A DNA stretch of 64,000 bases from Epiperipatus broadwayi. Its lineage: Eukaryota; Onychophora; Udeonychophora; Euonychophora; Peripatidae. Under the pieces are notes generated by a model that saw only the letters and a program-made list of their open reading frames with translations, did no database searches and was not told where the DNA came from. Position numbers and translations under genes: made by a program. The stretch covers positions 372,001-436,000 of the forward strand of contig JAQFVV010006547.1 of NCBI GenBank assembly GCA_028023455.1, written 5' to 3'. Position 1 is the stretch's first letter; every line of letters starts with the position of its first letter. Below are positions 46,004 to 58,869 of the stretch, in pieces.

Positions 46004-48723
46004 ATTTAAAATGATTGGCATTAAAGTTGTGGGTTTAGAAAATTTGACATTTATAAATTAGATTGCAATTATATATACATAGGTTGATTCTAATTGCAAT
46101 CTATTGTTATTTGATTTAAAAACTATAAATTGGTATTATTATATTTAAGACAAAGTGAAAGAAAAAAAGATACTGATTGGTTATTTTGTCTGTAGTATAA
46201 AATGATAGACTGAATGAAACAGAGGCACTGATTTAAATTATACTCTTTAACATGTAAATATATGAGATTATGTAGCCATGATTTAAGTGCATTGGGTGTA
46301 TGTGTATATGTATACATAATGCATTTTAAATATAAGTGTACATTTCAAATATTGGGTCAGTTAATTTATAAATAAAACAAGCAATGATTAGTATTAATTA
46401 ATTGTTGTGAATCTTAAATTAATTATGTTGAAAAATATTGTTAAAGATAGTCTTTGGGAAGAGTCCAATTAATTGGGGTTTGAGAATGATTATTGTTAAT
46501 TATTTATATAAATAGATGCATAGTTATTTAAAGAAAAATACCAGAAACTTGATTATTTCCAGATGAAAGTATAAAAAAAAATTTATAATACTCATGATTA
46601 ACCTACAGTTGTCTGGCATGACTGAAATTCGAGTTGGCTGAGAGATTTAAAAATTAAAAATATGTGAATTTACCATGGGAAAGATAATTCATGATTAAAT
46701 TGGAAATGAATCATTAGGAAAGTTATGTATATTTGATATAATTGATAACAAAGCAAATAGTATTGAATGTTTGTCCTTGTATCTTGTATAGATTTAGGAC
46801 AAATACTGATAAATATTTTTGTGGGATGAGGATATTAAGTCACATTAAAAAAATATTTAGAAAAATGAAAAGAGTTGAAGTAATATATTGAAGGGGGGGG
46901 GGTGACTTGTTTTGCCATAATATGTTTGATATAGAGTTTATTATTGCAAAATATTTGTAATTTTACTATATTTATACATTCATTATAAAAGTATATAATT
47001 GTTTACAAAGGTTGATGGTGAAAGAAGAAGTTGACAACAAAAATATGGATGATCTTCATTATCACAATAATGTATGCACAATTGAAGATTTTAAAAATCC
47101 AAATTGATAATAAAGAAATTAATTTATAGCATCAATGGGTATTGATGTTGACTTGATAGCATTTCATAATAATATTTTAAAGGAGGAACTAATGTTTTTA
47201 AATTGTTTGTACTGATTGTAAAGTGCTTTAATAAATTCTTGGAATTGTTCATAATTAGATATGTAATATAAAATTACAAAATGAATAACTGTTTAGTGTT
47301 AAAGACATAGTTCTATATAGAGAAGATACTTTATATCATGGAGGATTGAAAACAATTCTCATTTATGGAAATAGAAAAGATAAGGAAAAAAATGTTGATA
47401 TATGTAGTTGTATAAAGAAATTTTTGGATGCTATTAGAAATCATATGTTTACCAATCTTTAAATATAGAATGTATGCAAAAACATTGAAAATGAGCAATA
47501 ACTGTGTAACATCTCTAGTAACAATAATATGAATTATCTTTTGAGAGAGAGAAGATTGAAAATATAAGAAAGTAGAAGTATTTATGGTATGAAGGGGAAT
47601 TGGGGTAGTATATTTGGAATAGAGAATTTATTGAATCTAAAGCAGAATTTAAAATAAGTATATATACTTACCACTATCACCCCTCTCCCTATCAAAAAAA
47701 AGTGAAACAAAACTAATTAATGTTGACTTTTAAAATTGACTGTACAAATTAATCAGTGAACCATTAATATAATATACTAATACTGGAGTGTTATATTTAA
47801 TATTTTGTGATCTATCTTTTAACTTATTGTTGTATAAGATTTTTAAATCTTGCACATTTATAGTTCTCTGTTGTTTTGTGTTCTCAGTTATATCTTCCCA
47901 GAAAAACCCATGATGTTCTATCTTATTTGAATTTTCTTATTGCTACAGAAACTGAGTCTGCCTCTCATGAAAATTAAGCATAAATTCACCATAAAGAACT
48001 TTTTTAGGAAACTTTTTTTTCATTCACTTTACATATACAACTTATTGAAGATGTGTTTTTATAATTATGAAGTTAGTATCATCATATCCATAGAATGTAG
48101 CAATTAGGTTTTAGTTGCCATCACATTTTTGGAAGGTTATGGAATATCTTGGGAAGTTTCATTTACATATTGTGACTTTGCTAGAATACTATTTCTTTAA
48201 ACAACTAATTTAGAACTATTGTATCGTTATGGTGAAATACTTAATCTTTTAATTTATAAAATGCAGTACTACACTTTATTCTTTATTGCATCTGAATATA
48301 CAAATCCACTTTTCTACTTAAAAAGCTACCAAGATATTGCACACACATATTAAAACAATATATAATTAATTGTAAAGCTTAAAAAATAAAATATTCACAT
48401 TATTGTTAAGAGATGACTTTGACTGCGGCACTATCTAATAATAATGTTCACCATAGTTATTTTAGTGAATAAAATAACATGGGAAAGAATGTTCTATAAA
48501 AATAAATCCTTAAAATGCTTCCATGAATCATAAAGATAAACAATTAAAGTAATAATATTTCATTTCCTTATAAATTTTTACAGCTTACTTTTAATTTTAT
48601 TTCTAGAGTTTATTAAAAAAATCTCATCGCTAGAAAAACTTTCAAAGAATCATATTTTATAATTGTTGATTTCCTTTTCAAATAGACATTTTAAAAATTG
48701 TAATTATTTTTTTTCTACTTTAG

Positions 48724-48890
48724 GGCATTCAACCAAGTACAGGTGACATACTGTATGATTCTTTCTCTGATGACTCAAGAAGAAGTGAATTAGAAACTAG
48801 ATTGTTTCATTTAGAGCCAGGAGAAATTATTTTGCCTCAAACTTTGAGTGATGTTACTAAAAAACTAATTCAGCAAATAACCAGTGTTGG
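48724..48890 (+). CDS. MSH3: MSH3 DNA mismatch-repair protein, single internal exon
   Basis: The exon is preceded by a pyrimidine tract and acceptor (TTTCTACTTTAG, ending 48723) and followed by a donor GTAAGA. It encodes 55 codons plus two bases, opening GIQPSTGDILYDSF, then RRSELETRL, GEIILPQTLSDVTKKL and ending QQITSV. This matches the animal MSH3 connector-domain stretch G(V/I)QP(S/A)TG...DSF.D...SRSELETR...P.E.(L/I)LP..LS..T..L. MSH3 pairs with MSH2 in MutS-beta, which binds insertion/deletion loops in nuclear DNA. The start is phase 0 and the end leaves two bases for the next exon. Assignment to MSH3 rather than MSH6 or MSH2 rests on the SELETR context. No stop or frameshift is present. 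Confidence 0.93.
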
Positions 48891-49885
48891 GTAAGATGTT
48901 AAATGAGTTTCATTTTTTTCTTTTAGAATTTTAAATTTTGTCTGTAAATGCAATAGAAGACTACCATTGATGATGATCTAATGATTATTCTTACTACATA
49001 TTCTAAATATTCTTTTGAGACAACTGATTTGCTTTCTACTTGATCATTTTACATTATCTTGTTTACATAAATATACATATTTGAAATGTTTATTACTTTA
49101 TATTAATGACGATAGAATGTTAAGTTTTTTTAGTAAAGGAATGTTGTGATAGTGTGTAATAATACAACTATTATTACATTATGAACAAGCACTGTCACTT
49201 GGTGGTCATAAATAACAACTTGCTATTTGCTTAATAGATTTTAAGTTTTACATTTCAGTATTCGATTTTTTTTTAATATATATTCTTTATTAAGCTCTTT
49301 CAGCATTAAGATGCAAATTTATATTGAGGATTTTTATTATTTATCATATGAAAAAGTAAGAATGAATTATCTAGTTGGCTGAAGGAATTCACTATCAATA
49401 TGCACAAATAAACAAATGATCATAAGTAGTGATAATAGATACCATAATAGAGAGGTCAGAATATTTTCCTGTCATTCCTATAAATTAGGGTTCAAATCCC
49501 ATTTAAGTAAACTTTGAATTATTTTCAAAAAACCAATAAATGTAGGACCCCCCCCCCCGATACAGAATTCATATAGAAATTCTAAGTTAAATTGGATTTC
49601 TCACATGTCTATGTTCTGACTTAAAAATAAAAAAATTGTAATGTGATGCAACATTTCCAAATGGTGAAGCAGATGCCATATAGATATTCAATCTATGTTT
49701 ACCTTTGCTTTAAGGATAGGCTTTTATATATATATATATTGTAATTTAAAATTCCAAAATGAATGACTTGACTGGTAAAATCCAGATTTTATGCTTTGTC
49801 GATGACACTACTACTTCCTGGAGTAAATTATAATTTTAATCACATAAAAATTTAACTTCCACTATATATATATATATATATATAT
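48891..49885 (+). other. MSH3 intron, proximal part
   Basis: Starts GTAAGATG. It contains a tRNA-like SINE trace at 49450-49502, a C11 run at 49548-49558 and (TA)n tracts at about 49727-49739 and 49863-49885. No further exon is seen. Confidence 0.6.
49450..49502 (+). repeat. tRNA-derived SINE trace
   Basis: A B-box-like AGGGTTCAAATCCCA (49488-49502) follows an A-box-like GAGAGGTCAGAA (49450-49461) at tRNA spacing. Only the head is recognisable, and no tail is seen. Confidence 0.45.
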
Positions 49886-52800
49886 TGTAACCATATATTT
49901 TAGCATAAAATATAATAATTGATGTAACTATTATTAAAAAATTTCTCTATCTTCTTTGGTGATTTGATTGGCTTGATTTGCACTTTGAACAGATTACTCT
50001 CTTATATTATTTTAATAAATTTAAATTTGCTTCATTCCATATGCTAATTCATATCATAATGCTTAACTTTTTAAAAATTTTGACAACACATTTAATTTGG
50101 TAAAATAGTATTAAAATATAATATTTTGTTTTATTTGTTTAAAATGATCTTAAAATTTATTTATATTGAATTAACAAAAAACCATTTGTTCAATTAAAAT
50201 AAATTATTAAAAATAAATACAGTAATTACATATGCGTCTCAATGTAAAAAAGAAAAGAATGCGAATTTAAGAGAAGATTGTCTGTTAGTTTGTTTTTGGA
50301 GGGAGAGAGAAAGAAAAGAAAATGTAAGAAGGCAAATGGTGTAAATTTGATAAGCTTATTTTAAAATAGTTAACAAGTAAACGGATTACCACAAATTTTC
50401 TATAAATGTAAAAATAACATCGTGGTATTTAATTATAAGATGAATTGCTAAATTTAAAAGTCTGTTCAAGTCGGCTGGCCAGGTGGATCAAATCGCCAGT
50501 AATAATTTTCCAATATTACATTTGAAATATGTCGGAGCTTTCCAGTTTAAAAGCAGAATCAATTGCAAGATTTTGGTATGTTTTAAAATATTTATTATTC
50601 TACGATTTGGAAAAAATTAAATAAGTATTTTAATTACAGAAGTTTTATAAATATGAAAATTTGCTTTAAAAAAAAAAAAAAGAAGTTTAAATTAAAGTAA
50701 AATGTTAAAGTTATTAACATAGTTTAATATTTCCGTTTATAATTTTAATAAAAAAAATATAGTATTGATTGATATTTAACTTTGCAGTGCCAATAATATA
50801 TTTGCTAGTTAATTTGTTTACCATTTGGATAATAAACAGTCTTCAAATAATTGATCAAAGCTATTTTCTAATTTTATCGTCAGTTTGGAATGATTAAATT
50901 AATTGCTATAATTAGTATTCCTAGATTTAAGCGTGGATAAATAAATATTAACATGGATGTGATAAACTTGGAACGGTTTTAATAGAGAAATGTAGAAATT
51001 AATAACTTATGAAAAACATTTTCATTTAAATTCTGCGTGTCATGTTATGAAATTGTTTCATGTTTATGGAGCCACGTAAAATCGTTAATCTAATAGTGCT
51101 TATAATAACTAATACAAATGGATAAAATTACATGTATGGAATTCAACTATAATTGTAGCTATTACTTCGTATATTTATTGTTCGACACATCGTACATGGA
51201 TTTCACGGATCATATTTGTAGTTATAAAATGCTATACAATTTAATTTGTGATACACACACCTGCTAGAATTCATGTATTGAACTATAATATGCTATACTA
51301 GATTTTATGTATTTGATGAATAATGCATTACTTTAATTTTATCGTTAGATGAACTTGCATGTGAAGTTCATAAGTTATATTTTATTAAATTTAAATTAAT
51401 AGGGGTTGAATAAAATACTTATTCAAGAGAATAGCGCTTGCGAAAAAGCTTGAAAAGTACTAAATGAATTTATGAGATGCATCAATTTCATGAGGTATTT
51501 TGTGAGTCTTTCCAGATTTCTATTCCTATACTAATATTACTTATATTATATTACATATGTTTTATCTTAAGCAAGATAAGTTAGTACATTAGTTGTCCTG
51601 ATTAGCGTAACATTTTATTATGCAAGAACCCACATTTGCTAAAATGTTAGTGTTTTCTGAATGGTCAGAATAACTGAAGAGGATGATTTTGCACTTTAAT
51701 GTGAAGTAAATAGTAATGTTGTTTTATAATGTTAAAAGGCATTAATCTGTGCCGGTGGTTAATCCGCAGATTACTTAATTGCCATTTTTTGTATTTTACA
51801 CTCATTCCTGTGCTGGTGGTTAATCCGTGGAATTGTGTAATTATACTTATTACTTTATGATGGTGTATAAATCCACAAAGCGTTTAGTATTATTTAATTC
51901 CTATGTGTAGATGAATGCATCCACAGGAATATGGTTTTACTTCATAGATATAAGTTGGGCAAAGTATTTTAGTTATTCTGCTAAATCATCTTCTTCCATT
52001 TGTAAGTATAATTTATAAGTTAGATTATTAAATTGTAGCAGGACATTCTATTCAAGTTACCTCATAATAATTAACTGTTGGTTGATTATTATTTATCTGA
52101 ATGTAAGTTTAAATTTTCACTTTATTTAATGATTGCATTATAGCTAAATCCTACAGATATAATATTATTTATCATATTATTATAAGTTTACAGTATAGAT
52201 TTGTTGAATCTGGAAATGACATTAGATGTTTCATGAGTTGATGTTGAATTTAGTATAATTTCCTCAATACATTCATTATATCAAATTGAAATATAAAGTA
52301 TGATTAGGTTTTTAAAACCGTACCTATGACATGTTATTGAAGAAAGTCGATGGAATTATAATTTATTTATTTTATTTGTTTATTTATGTTTTTTTTTTAA
52401 TTATAACATTGGAATTAATTACTTATTATTCATAAATTTGTAAATAAACGTTGATTTATAATTAAACTTACTGTGCTGTTGCTATTTGTCATTCGTAAAA
52501 TCAGAAATCATAAACCTTGGATAGAGCATACATTGAAGTACATACTATCATCAACATGATATAAGAGTTTAGTGATATTTTGAGAAAACATTTGGATGCT
52601 TTTCGTCTTTGGTAGTTTATGATGTGTAAGGTACAATAAAATCCCATTTACCTTTTCCATCATTTTAGCTTTGCGTAGTTGATTCTAGTATACAATATAA
52701 AGTGATTATTAAACCTGTAAACAGATTTACCAGATAATGACATGATTGAATATATTTACTTAACGTTTTAAATTGTCATTTGTCAGTATAATAAGAGTCT

Positions 52801-53325
52801 CAGTGATATAGTAAACTATAAAAAAAAGAACCCAAGTATTTATGTTTATTTATTGCAAAGCTTTACCTGGACTAGCATTTGTATTAGAAATCATATAGAT
52901 GGTTTAAAATTTCATAATCTTATGTAATTCCACAAATTATGCCATCTTGTACATAGTCGGCCATCGGGTCTCATACAATGAAAATCGCAAATTAAGGTTT
53001 GAAAGATAATAACATTACATACTTATAATTTGTTTAATGTATTTTATCATACTACTATGATAGGTCTTCGCGGTACACCCTGGCTGCGATCAAATTAAAT
53101 CATAAAAAAATTTATGTTATATCATTAGTTTGGTCTGTGGTAAGTTGCTCCAGATGTTGGTTGTGGTCTTTGGTGCATAATATAGATGGCATGATATGCT
53201 TTTGGTTACAGCTCTTAATAGCTGACAATGTGCAGCGGGAATTGATCGGTGATCGAGGTTACAATTCTTAGCGCACTTATGTTTTGGTGATATTATGTAG
53301 TTGGGACAACAATCGAACGGTTACA
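49886..53325 (+). mobile_element. Possible solo long LTR (3.4 kb) in the MSH3 intron
   Basis: The segment starts TGTAACCATA after TATAT and ends CGAACGGTTACA before ATATA. Both the TGTAAC...GTTACA ends and the (TA)n flanks copy the geometry of the proven LTRs at 13080-22261, although the sequences are not otherwise alike. Inside, 51747-51885 has three diverged repeats of about 60 bp around GTGCCGGTGGTTAATCCG, and the end (53050-53325) is less AT-rich. No coding motif and no second copy are present. The pairing of these ends is inference. Confidence 0.4.
51747..51885. repeat. Three short diverged tandem repeats
   Basis: CTGTGCCGGTGGTTAATCCG (51747) and CCTGTGCTGGTGGTTAATCC (51808) are about 61 bp apart, and a weaker third copy, TGATGGTGTATAAATCCAC, follows near 51857. 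Confidence 0.6.
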
Positions 53326-56300
53326 ATATATATATATTGTAACAAATATAAAATAGTTAATGTAAGTAAATTGAAATGGTTAACAAACTCATTTATACAT
53401 TTAACCTAGTCAATACATGCTGATGATTAAATAATTTAGCACTAAGATTAAGTGTAAGATTTAATTTAAAATTAATCTTTATGCGCCAATCTTTCTAAAT
53501 AGAAAACTTACTTCTGGAAATCTTAATATCATTGGTCATCATTGTTTTAGATTACTACCATTATCCTTGTATGCTTCCCAGTGGATTACATGATTTCTCA
53601 GGGCTAATGGATATTAGTGACATATGTTTGGAATGAGTTCAAAAAGCAAAAACAAAGTAAATTGGTTAATAAAAAATAAACTTATAATTTATTTATAAAT
53701 AAATAAAAATGAAATCAGTGCTTGTATTTTTACAACTGCTAGTGGATAAATACAATAAATATAGTGCAAAATATTGAAAATAAGAACAAATAATAAATGT
53801 TAAAATTAATGCCTTCTGGATAAATGTAAAGATAAGATCTTACCAAATGTCTTAAATTTTTAAAGTTTTATATCATTGTTTTCTGAAGATATCATATGTT
53901 TACTACATATGCACACATCTTTATTGATATTCTTTATCCATCTATATCTGATTGTGATTGTTCTCTTCATGTATTGGTGACTGTAGGCACTGTAAATGAA
54001 TCTTCTTAGAAAAAGATATAGTAGGTCTTATGGCAGTGTTCAGTTTTTTTTCCGTAGAGCAAAGTTACAGCCACTATTATTGCATTTTAGCAAACTTCAA
54101 CATTTGTCAGGATCCAATTACATAATTCTAGGTCTTTGATTTGGGTGGTGTCAGTTTTCTAGCCAGTTGTGTTAAATAGTCTTCTGTTAGATAGTAATAT
54201 CATTATACTTGATATGGTTGGCAGAATATTGAAAAATACTTTAAAATTAAAGTAGAGCTATTCAAAACTATGCAGAGGGAGTCTGTTTTAATTAGCTATT
54301 TCTTCTACTTTCATGAAGTCAATCTGCACTTCTTTCTTCTAGGGCCAAAACTTAAACTAGACCATTGTCATATTTCTTTTCATGCCTATTTATAGCTTAT
54401 GTTTTCGCAACGTGTAATTAAGTCTATTTATGTTTATCAGGATGTTAACATGTGTTTTTTATAAATACTTTTATATTTTATAATTATTTTTACAAATGAT
54501 TATGTAATAAAAAAATATTTTTTATTTCTTTACAGTAAAGATTGCAAGACAAAAAAATCACAATGGAACTTTGCAATTTGTCTCTCACTTTCACAATTTT
54601 AGAGCTTTATAATTTTTAATAATGTATTTAGATTTGCTGTTCAATTTACTATGAGGAAAGACAATTATTTCCTTATAACCTCATTCAGCAGGCCAATCTG
54701 AAAGTTACAAAATATGATATATTTTCTTAAATTATGCACATCAAATCATTTGTACCCACTTAAACTAAATTTCTATCTTTCCTTACATAATATGAATTAT
54801 CATTTTATCAATTCTAATTACATAAAATACATTTATTAAATATTTAATAGCATGATTAAATCTATAGACTGATTTTCTTTTAATTTCCCAAATCAGTAAA
54901 ATTTAATTTAAGCATATATCTAATATGGCCACTTACAGTTGTATAGACATTAGTTAATATTTAAAGAATAGTTTTGAAGAAACAAGAACAGACAGCTTAC
55001 AAAAATGGGATTAAACTAAAATGCTAGGTTAATAAAAGTTCACTGGTTGGCAGCAATGCAGACATTTACCTTGGCCAACTTTTTGACAATATACAGGTGG
55101 TCGGTGGATCATGATCATATACTGGTTTTTCTGGAAACATGCATTGGTTGGTAATTAAAGTTCAAATTCAGGCAAGCACTCTTCTTTGAATAGTTCACTT
55201 AATTGGGCACAGTTGTTTTGGGCTTTGGCATCATGAGTAGGAAGACGAGAATCCCAGGGCATGGAGAAGCAAATAGTCATTTCTTTTACCCCGACATAAT
55301 TTTATTTCACAAATTAAACTTGCATGGACTATGTTAGCACTCTAACATAAAAAAACAAAAAAATTCCTCTGATAGCCAAAATTTCAGCTATTTATACATA
55401 ATATAATCATTTGTTTCCCTTACATTTTTGTTTAGATGTTAAATCTGATTAAATTCTTGCCAGCCATTGTCTCAAACTCAGTATACTTGGTTATATCTTA
55501 AATTGACCTACATTTCCATATATGGTAATGAAAAAACTGATCAATTAGCCAAGTGAAATTTAAACAAAAATAGTTTTTTATTCCTATAAAATTTTTTACA
55601 TTTTAAAAAAGTATATTTCCATATATGTTAATGGAAAACCCAATCAATTAGTCAAGTAAAATTTAATGAAATAATCTTTTGTTCCTTTCAAATTTTGTAC
55701 ATTTTTAAAAATGAGACAATCACCCCCTTTAAATCATCATATTTAATAATTACATTGCCACTTGCATATATCTATTCTGTCTTATAAATTATTAGTAAAA
55801 TTATTTAAAATATAAATTATACAAAATTAATAAACTATATAAATATTATAAATGATACAAATATTATAAATTGATTTGTCTATACATATATACATACACA
55901 AAATAAATTGGCAAAAGAAACCAAATTGTTTCATAATTTATCATAATAGATGTCTATTTAATTTCCCATAACTATTTAAATTTTAGTAGAGAGTCCCCCC
56001 CCCCCATATTCGCATATATATATATGTATATGCCCTCATCTATTGCTAGAGGCTGGTGCTAACCACATGAATAAGTTGTGTTCAAATCCATGCCAGTGGT
56101 TATATTATTGGCATTAGGTGAAGAACAAATATGTACAACAATATTTACAGCTTCAATAATAAATAATGAAATATTGCAACCATGGTATTAAATATTTTTT
56201 AAATGATTATCTGCTTAAACATGTTATTTCACTTATAATATTCATGCATGTAGCTAAGCCATACGTTTATATCACTTAATTTTAGTGTCATGAATAAAAT

Positions 56301-58869
56301 TAATCTATTTTTATTAAATTAACTTTTTATTTATTTATGATTTGGAATTTTATTAATGAATAAATATGTTATCTAAATTAGATATATATAAATGAGAGAA
56401 ATATTAAATCAATTTTAACATGTAGTACCCAAATAAATTCTTGAAATAATCACTAAAATAAGTATTATCATATGACCATACTATAATTTTTATTCTTAAT
56501 TTATATACATTCTATTAAAAGAATCATATCTGGCATTCTGATGAACTTTTATCTTTTTCTGTATATTTTTAATATACCCAATATCAAAGTAATTGTCTCA
56601 TTTAATCTTCTTTAAGAAAAAACCTTCATATCTTTAGTTGACTACTAGATATATAAAGCAGTGCAAATATGCCTATTTTAAGGTAATTACTAAAACTTTT
56701 TGCAATAATATTTTATACATCAAAAATTAATCTTGAGAGAAAATTAAAACCATATAATATTATATAAATCTAAGACGAAATTTTAAGGTAAAATTCTATT
56801 ATGCTGTCAACTACTTAAACGAAGTAAACTTGCTTTCTAGCTGATCACTTTTCAAGTTTAAAATATTAATCTATATTATTTGAGTTTTGTAATATTATGA
56901 GAAGTTTTGATTTTCTGGCAGGTGGCAGTGATGAAATGAATAGTAAAATATATCTTCAATCGTTTACTTTTTTTTTTTTTCAAGAGCATTTTTTTTTAAC
57001 ATTCTTTTTCTTTTCTGTAATTAAACCTGTCTAAATAGTATTGATTTTATAAAGTAATTCTGAGGAGAAGTTGGCAGTATTGAGTTGGATTCTCTTGGCT
57101 GGTTAATAAAAACTTGGTGAAACAAATTTTCAGTGATTTAAAGATTAATTGGAAATAATTGATATCCCAGTGAGTTTTGAAATTAACAATTTCTCAAGCA
57201 GAAATATCAAATTTCTATAAATACACTTATTGATTTTCACAATTTTTAATTCCAATTAGCATGATTTTTTTTCTTTCTTTCCCTCTCAATTCCTTTAGTT
57301 AATTTGATACTCCAAATGTGTAAATATTTGTGAAGTTAGAAGTAAAAAATTCATTTGAATTGCTGATATTTTTAATGGCAGATTTTTTTTTTCCTTTTCT
57401 TTTCTGATAATTAAAACTGGAAATACATCTTTAAAAAAATTTGAATTATTTTTAGCAATATTTGTCACATCTTATAATAATAATAAAAAAATGTACTAAA
57501 ATTCTTATATACACATAAACTATATTTTCACAATGTATATATAATATTTTTTTTTTGTATCGCTCATTTTTATATTTTAAATAAAATCTATTATTCATGA
57601 TACAAATTTAATACCAATGTTGTAGTAATTGAGATTGTTATTTGACGTTTTAAATAGGAAATGTTTAAGCTAAATAATTTGGGGAGAGGGATATTTTTTT
57701 TATTAAGAGAATACAGTATTTTAATTAAGGCATTGCCATAAGTAATGAAGTCATATGTTCAGAGTTAAAGTTTTTAGATTAATTCTCAGTGAGAAAATTG
57801 GAAAATAACATCTTAAATTTGGCCAATTGACTGAAACTATTAGGCTCAGCCTGTCACTTCATTGTTCAAATGGCACATGACCTACCAAGAAACTTAATTA
57901 TTATTATTGCTTTTTTCTTTGATAATGTAAAGTTAATTTGAAGCCATTTTCAAAAATGAAAATGTATCTGAAATGAAGTTTAGACAATCTCTTTATGATT
58001 TGATGAGTCCTTTGGGGAAGGTAAAGCAGCAACGATTTTTAAGTAGCTTTGAGCATTGTATTAAAATTATAAGTAGCAGTGCCAGTAGATATTTTAAATA
58101 CAGTAACACAATTTTGATGTGGATCATAGTTTTATTTTCATTGATTAATCAAAATTAACTGAGGATATGATAAAATAAATTTAATCAGTGCATATTTTTT
58201 TTTTTTTGGCAAACATTTTTAAATATTATAAAAAGTGCTTTAAATTTGAATTTTTTAAAAAAAACCTACATTATATTATCATTTACAAACTGAAATGTAA
58301 TCCATAGTGTTAAATAAAAAACATTAATCATAACAATGATGTTTTTTTACTGTTTTAACCTTTTCTATTGAAAACCAGAATAACTGAGAAATCCTTAGAA
58401 TATTATTTCTAAAATTTTTTTTTTTTTATAGCTATGATTGATTGATAGTATCAATAATCAACTGATATTTTGTAAATATATATTATTTTTTAATTAGTAA
58501 TATAAATATAAGAGATCCCTATAGGCAAATAATTACATGACAGTAAAGACAAATTAAGGTAAAAAATCCATATGCATGTAAATACAAAACAAACAGTGTT
58601 AAAGTAAATATTTTTTTAGCAGGATAAATGGCCATCGAAGATAAACTATCAAAATATGGCATTGCCTAACTTATTATGGAATGATTGATTAATTAATCAG
58701 ATAATTCATAAAAAAAAAAAAAACTACTTTTCTGTCATAAAGGTTATAAAATAATTATAGTAATGATATTATTATTGGGAGACTACATACATTTTTTACA
58801 TTTGACATCTTTTTCTCAGATGATGAATATCTTTCTTTAGTGTAGAATTTTGTTTAATAATCCTTTTTT
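53326..58869 (+). other. AT-rich, probable MSH3 intron or downstream sequence
   Basis: No MSH3 exon or other gene was recognised. Visible: a C11 run at 55995-56005 and a weak B-box-like phrase (GTGTTCAAATCCA, about 56078-56090). Two similar phrases of about 60 bp, CATTTCCATATATGGTAATG (55511) and TATTTCCATATATGTTAATG (55614), form a short direct repeat about 103 bp apart. The ORF at 57973-58158 has no recognised domain. Confidence 0.5.

Larger units (their letters stand above)
43661..48723 (+). other. AT-rich sequence, probably partly MSH3 intron
   Basis: No MSH3 exon was recognised in the 5 kb upstream of the exon at 48724. Visible: a palindrome at 43686-43716, a B-box-like trace on the minus strand near 44190-44205, the fragment at 45745-45800, an inverted pair at 45892-46003, a 13-bp inverted pair at about 46060-46103, and a G10 run at 46893-46902. 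47010-47640 is purine-rich with patches of sensible codons but is full of stops. Confidence 0.45.

Noticed and set aside
47010-47640. Possible coding gene in the purine-rich stretch
   Set aside because: Stops occur every few dozen codons in all plus frames and no motif was recognised; at most an eroded transposon.
57973-58158. 61-codon ORF, considered as a downstream MSH3 exon
   Set aside because: The residues do not match any MSH3 segment, and no acceptor/donor pair frames it.
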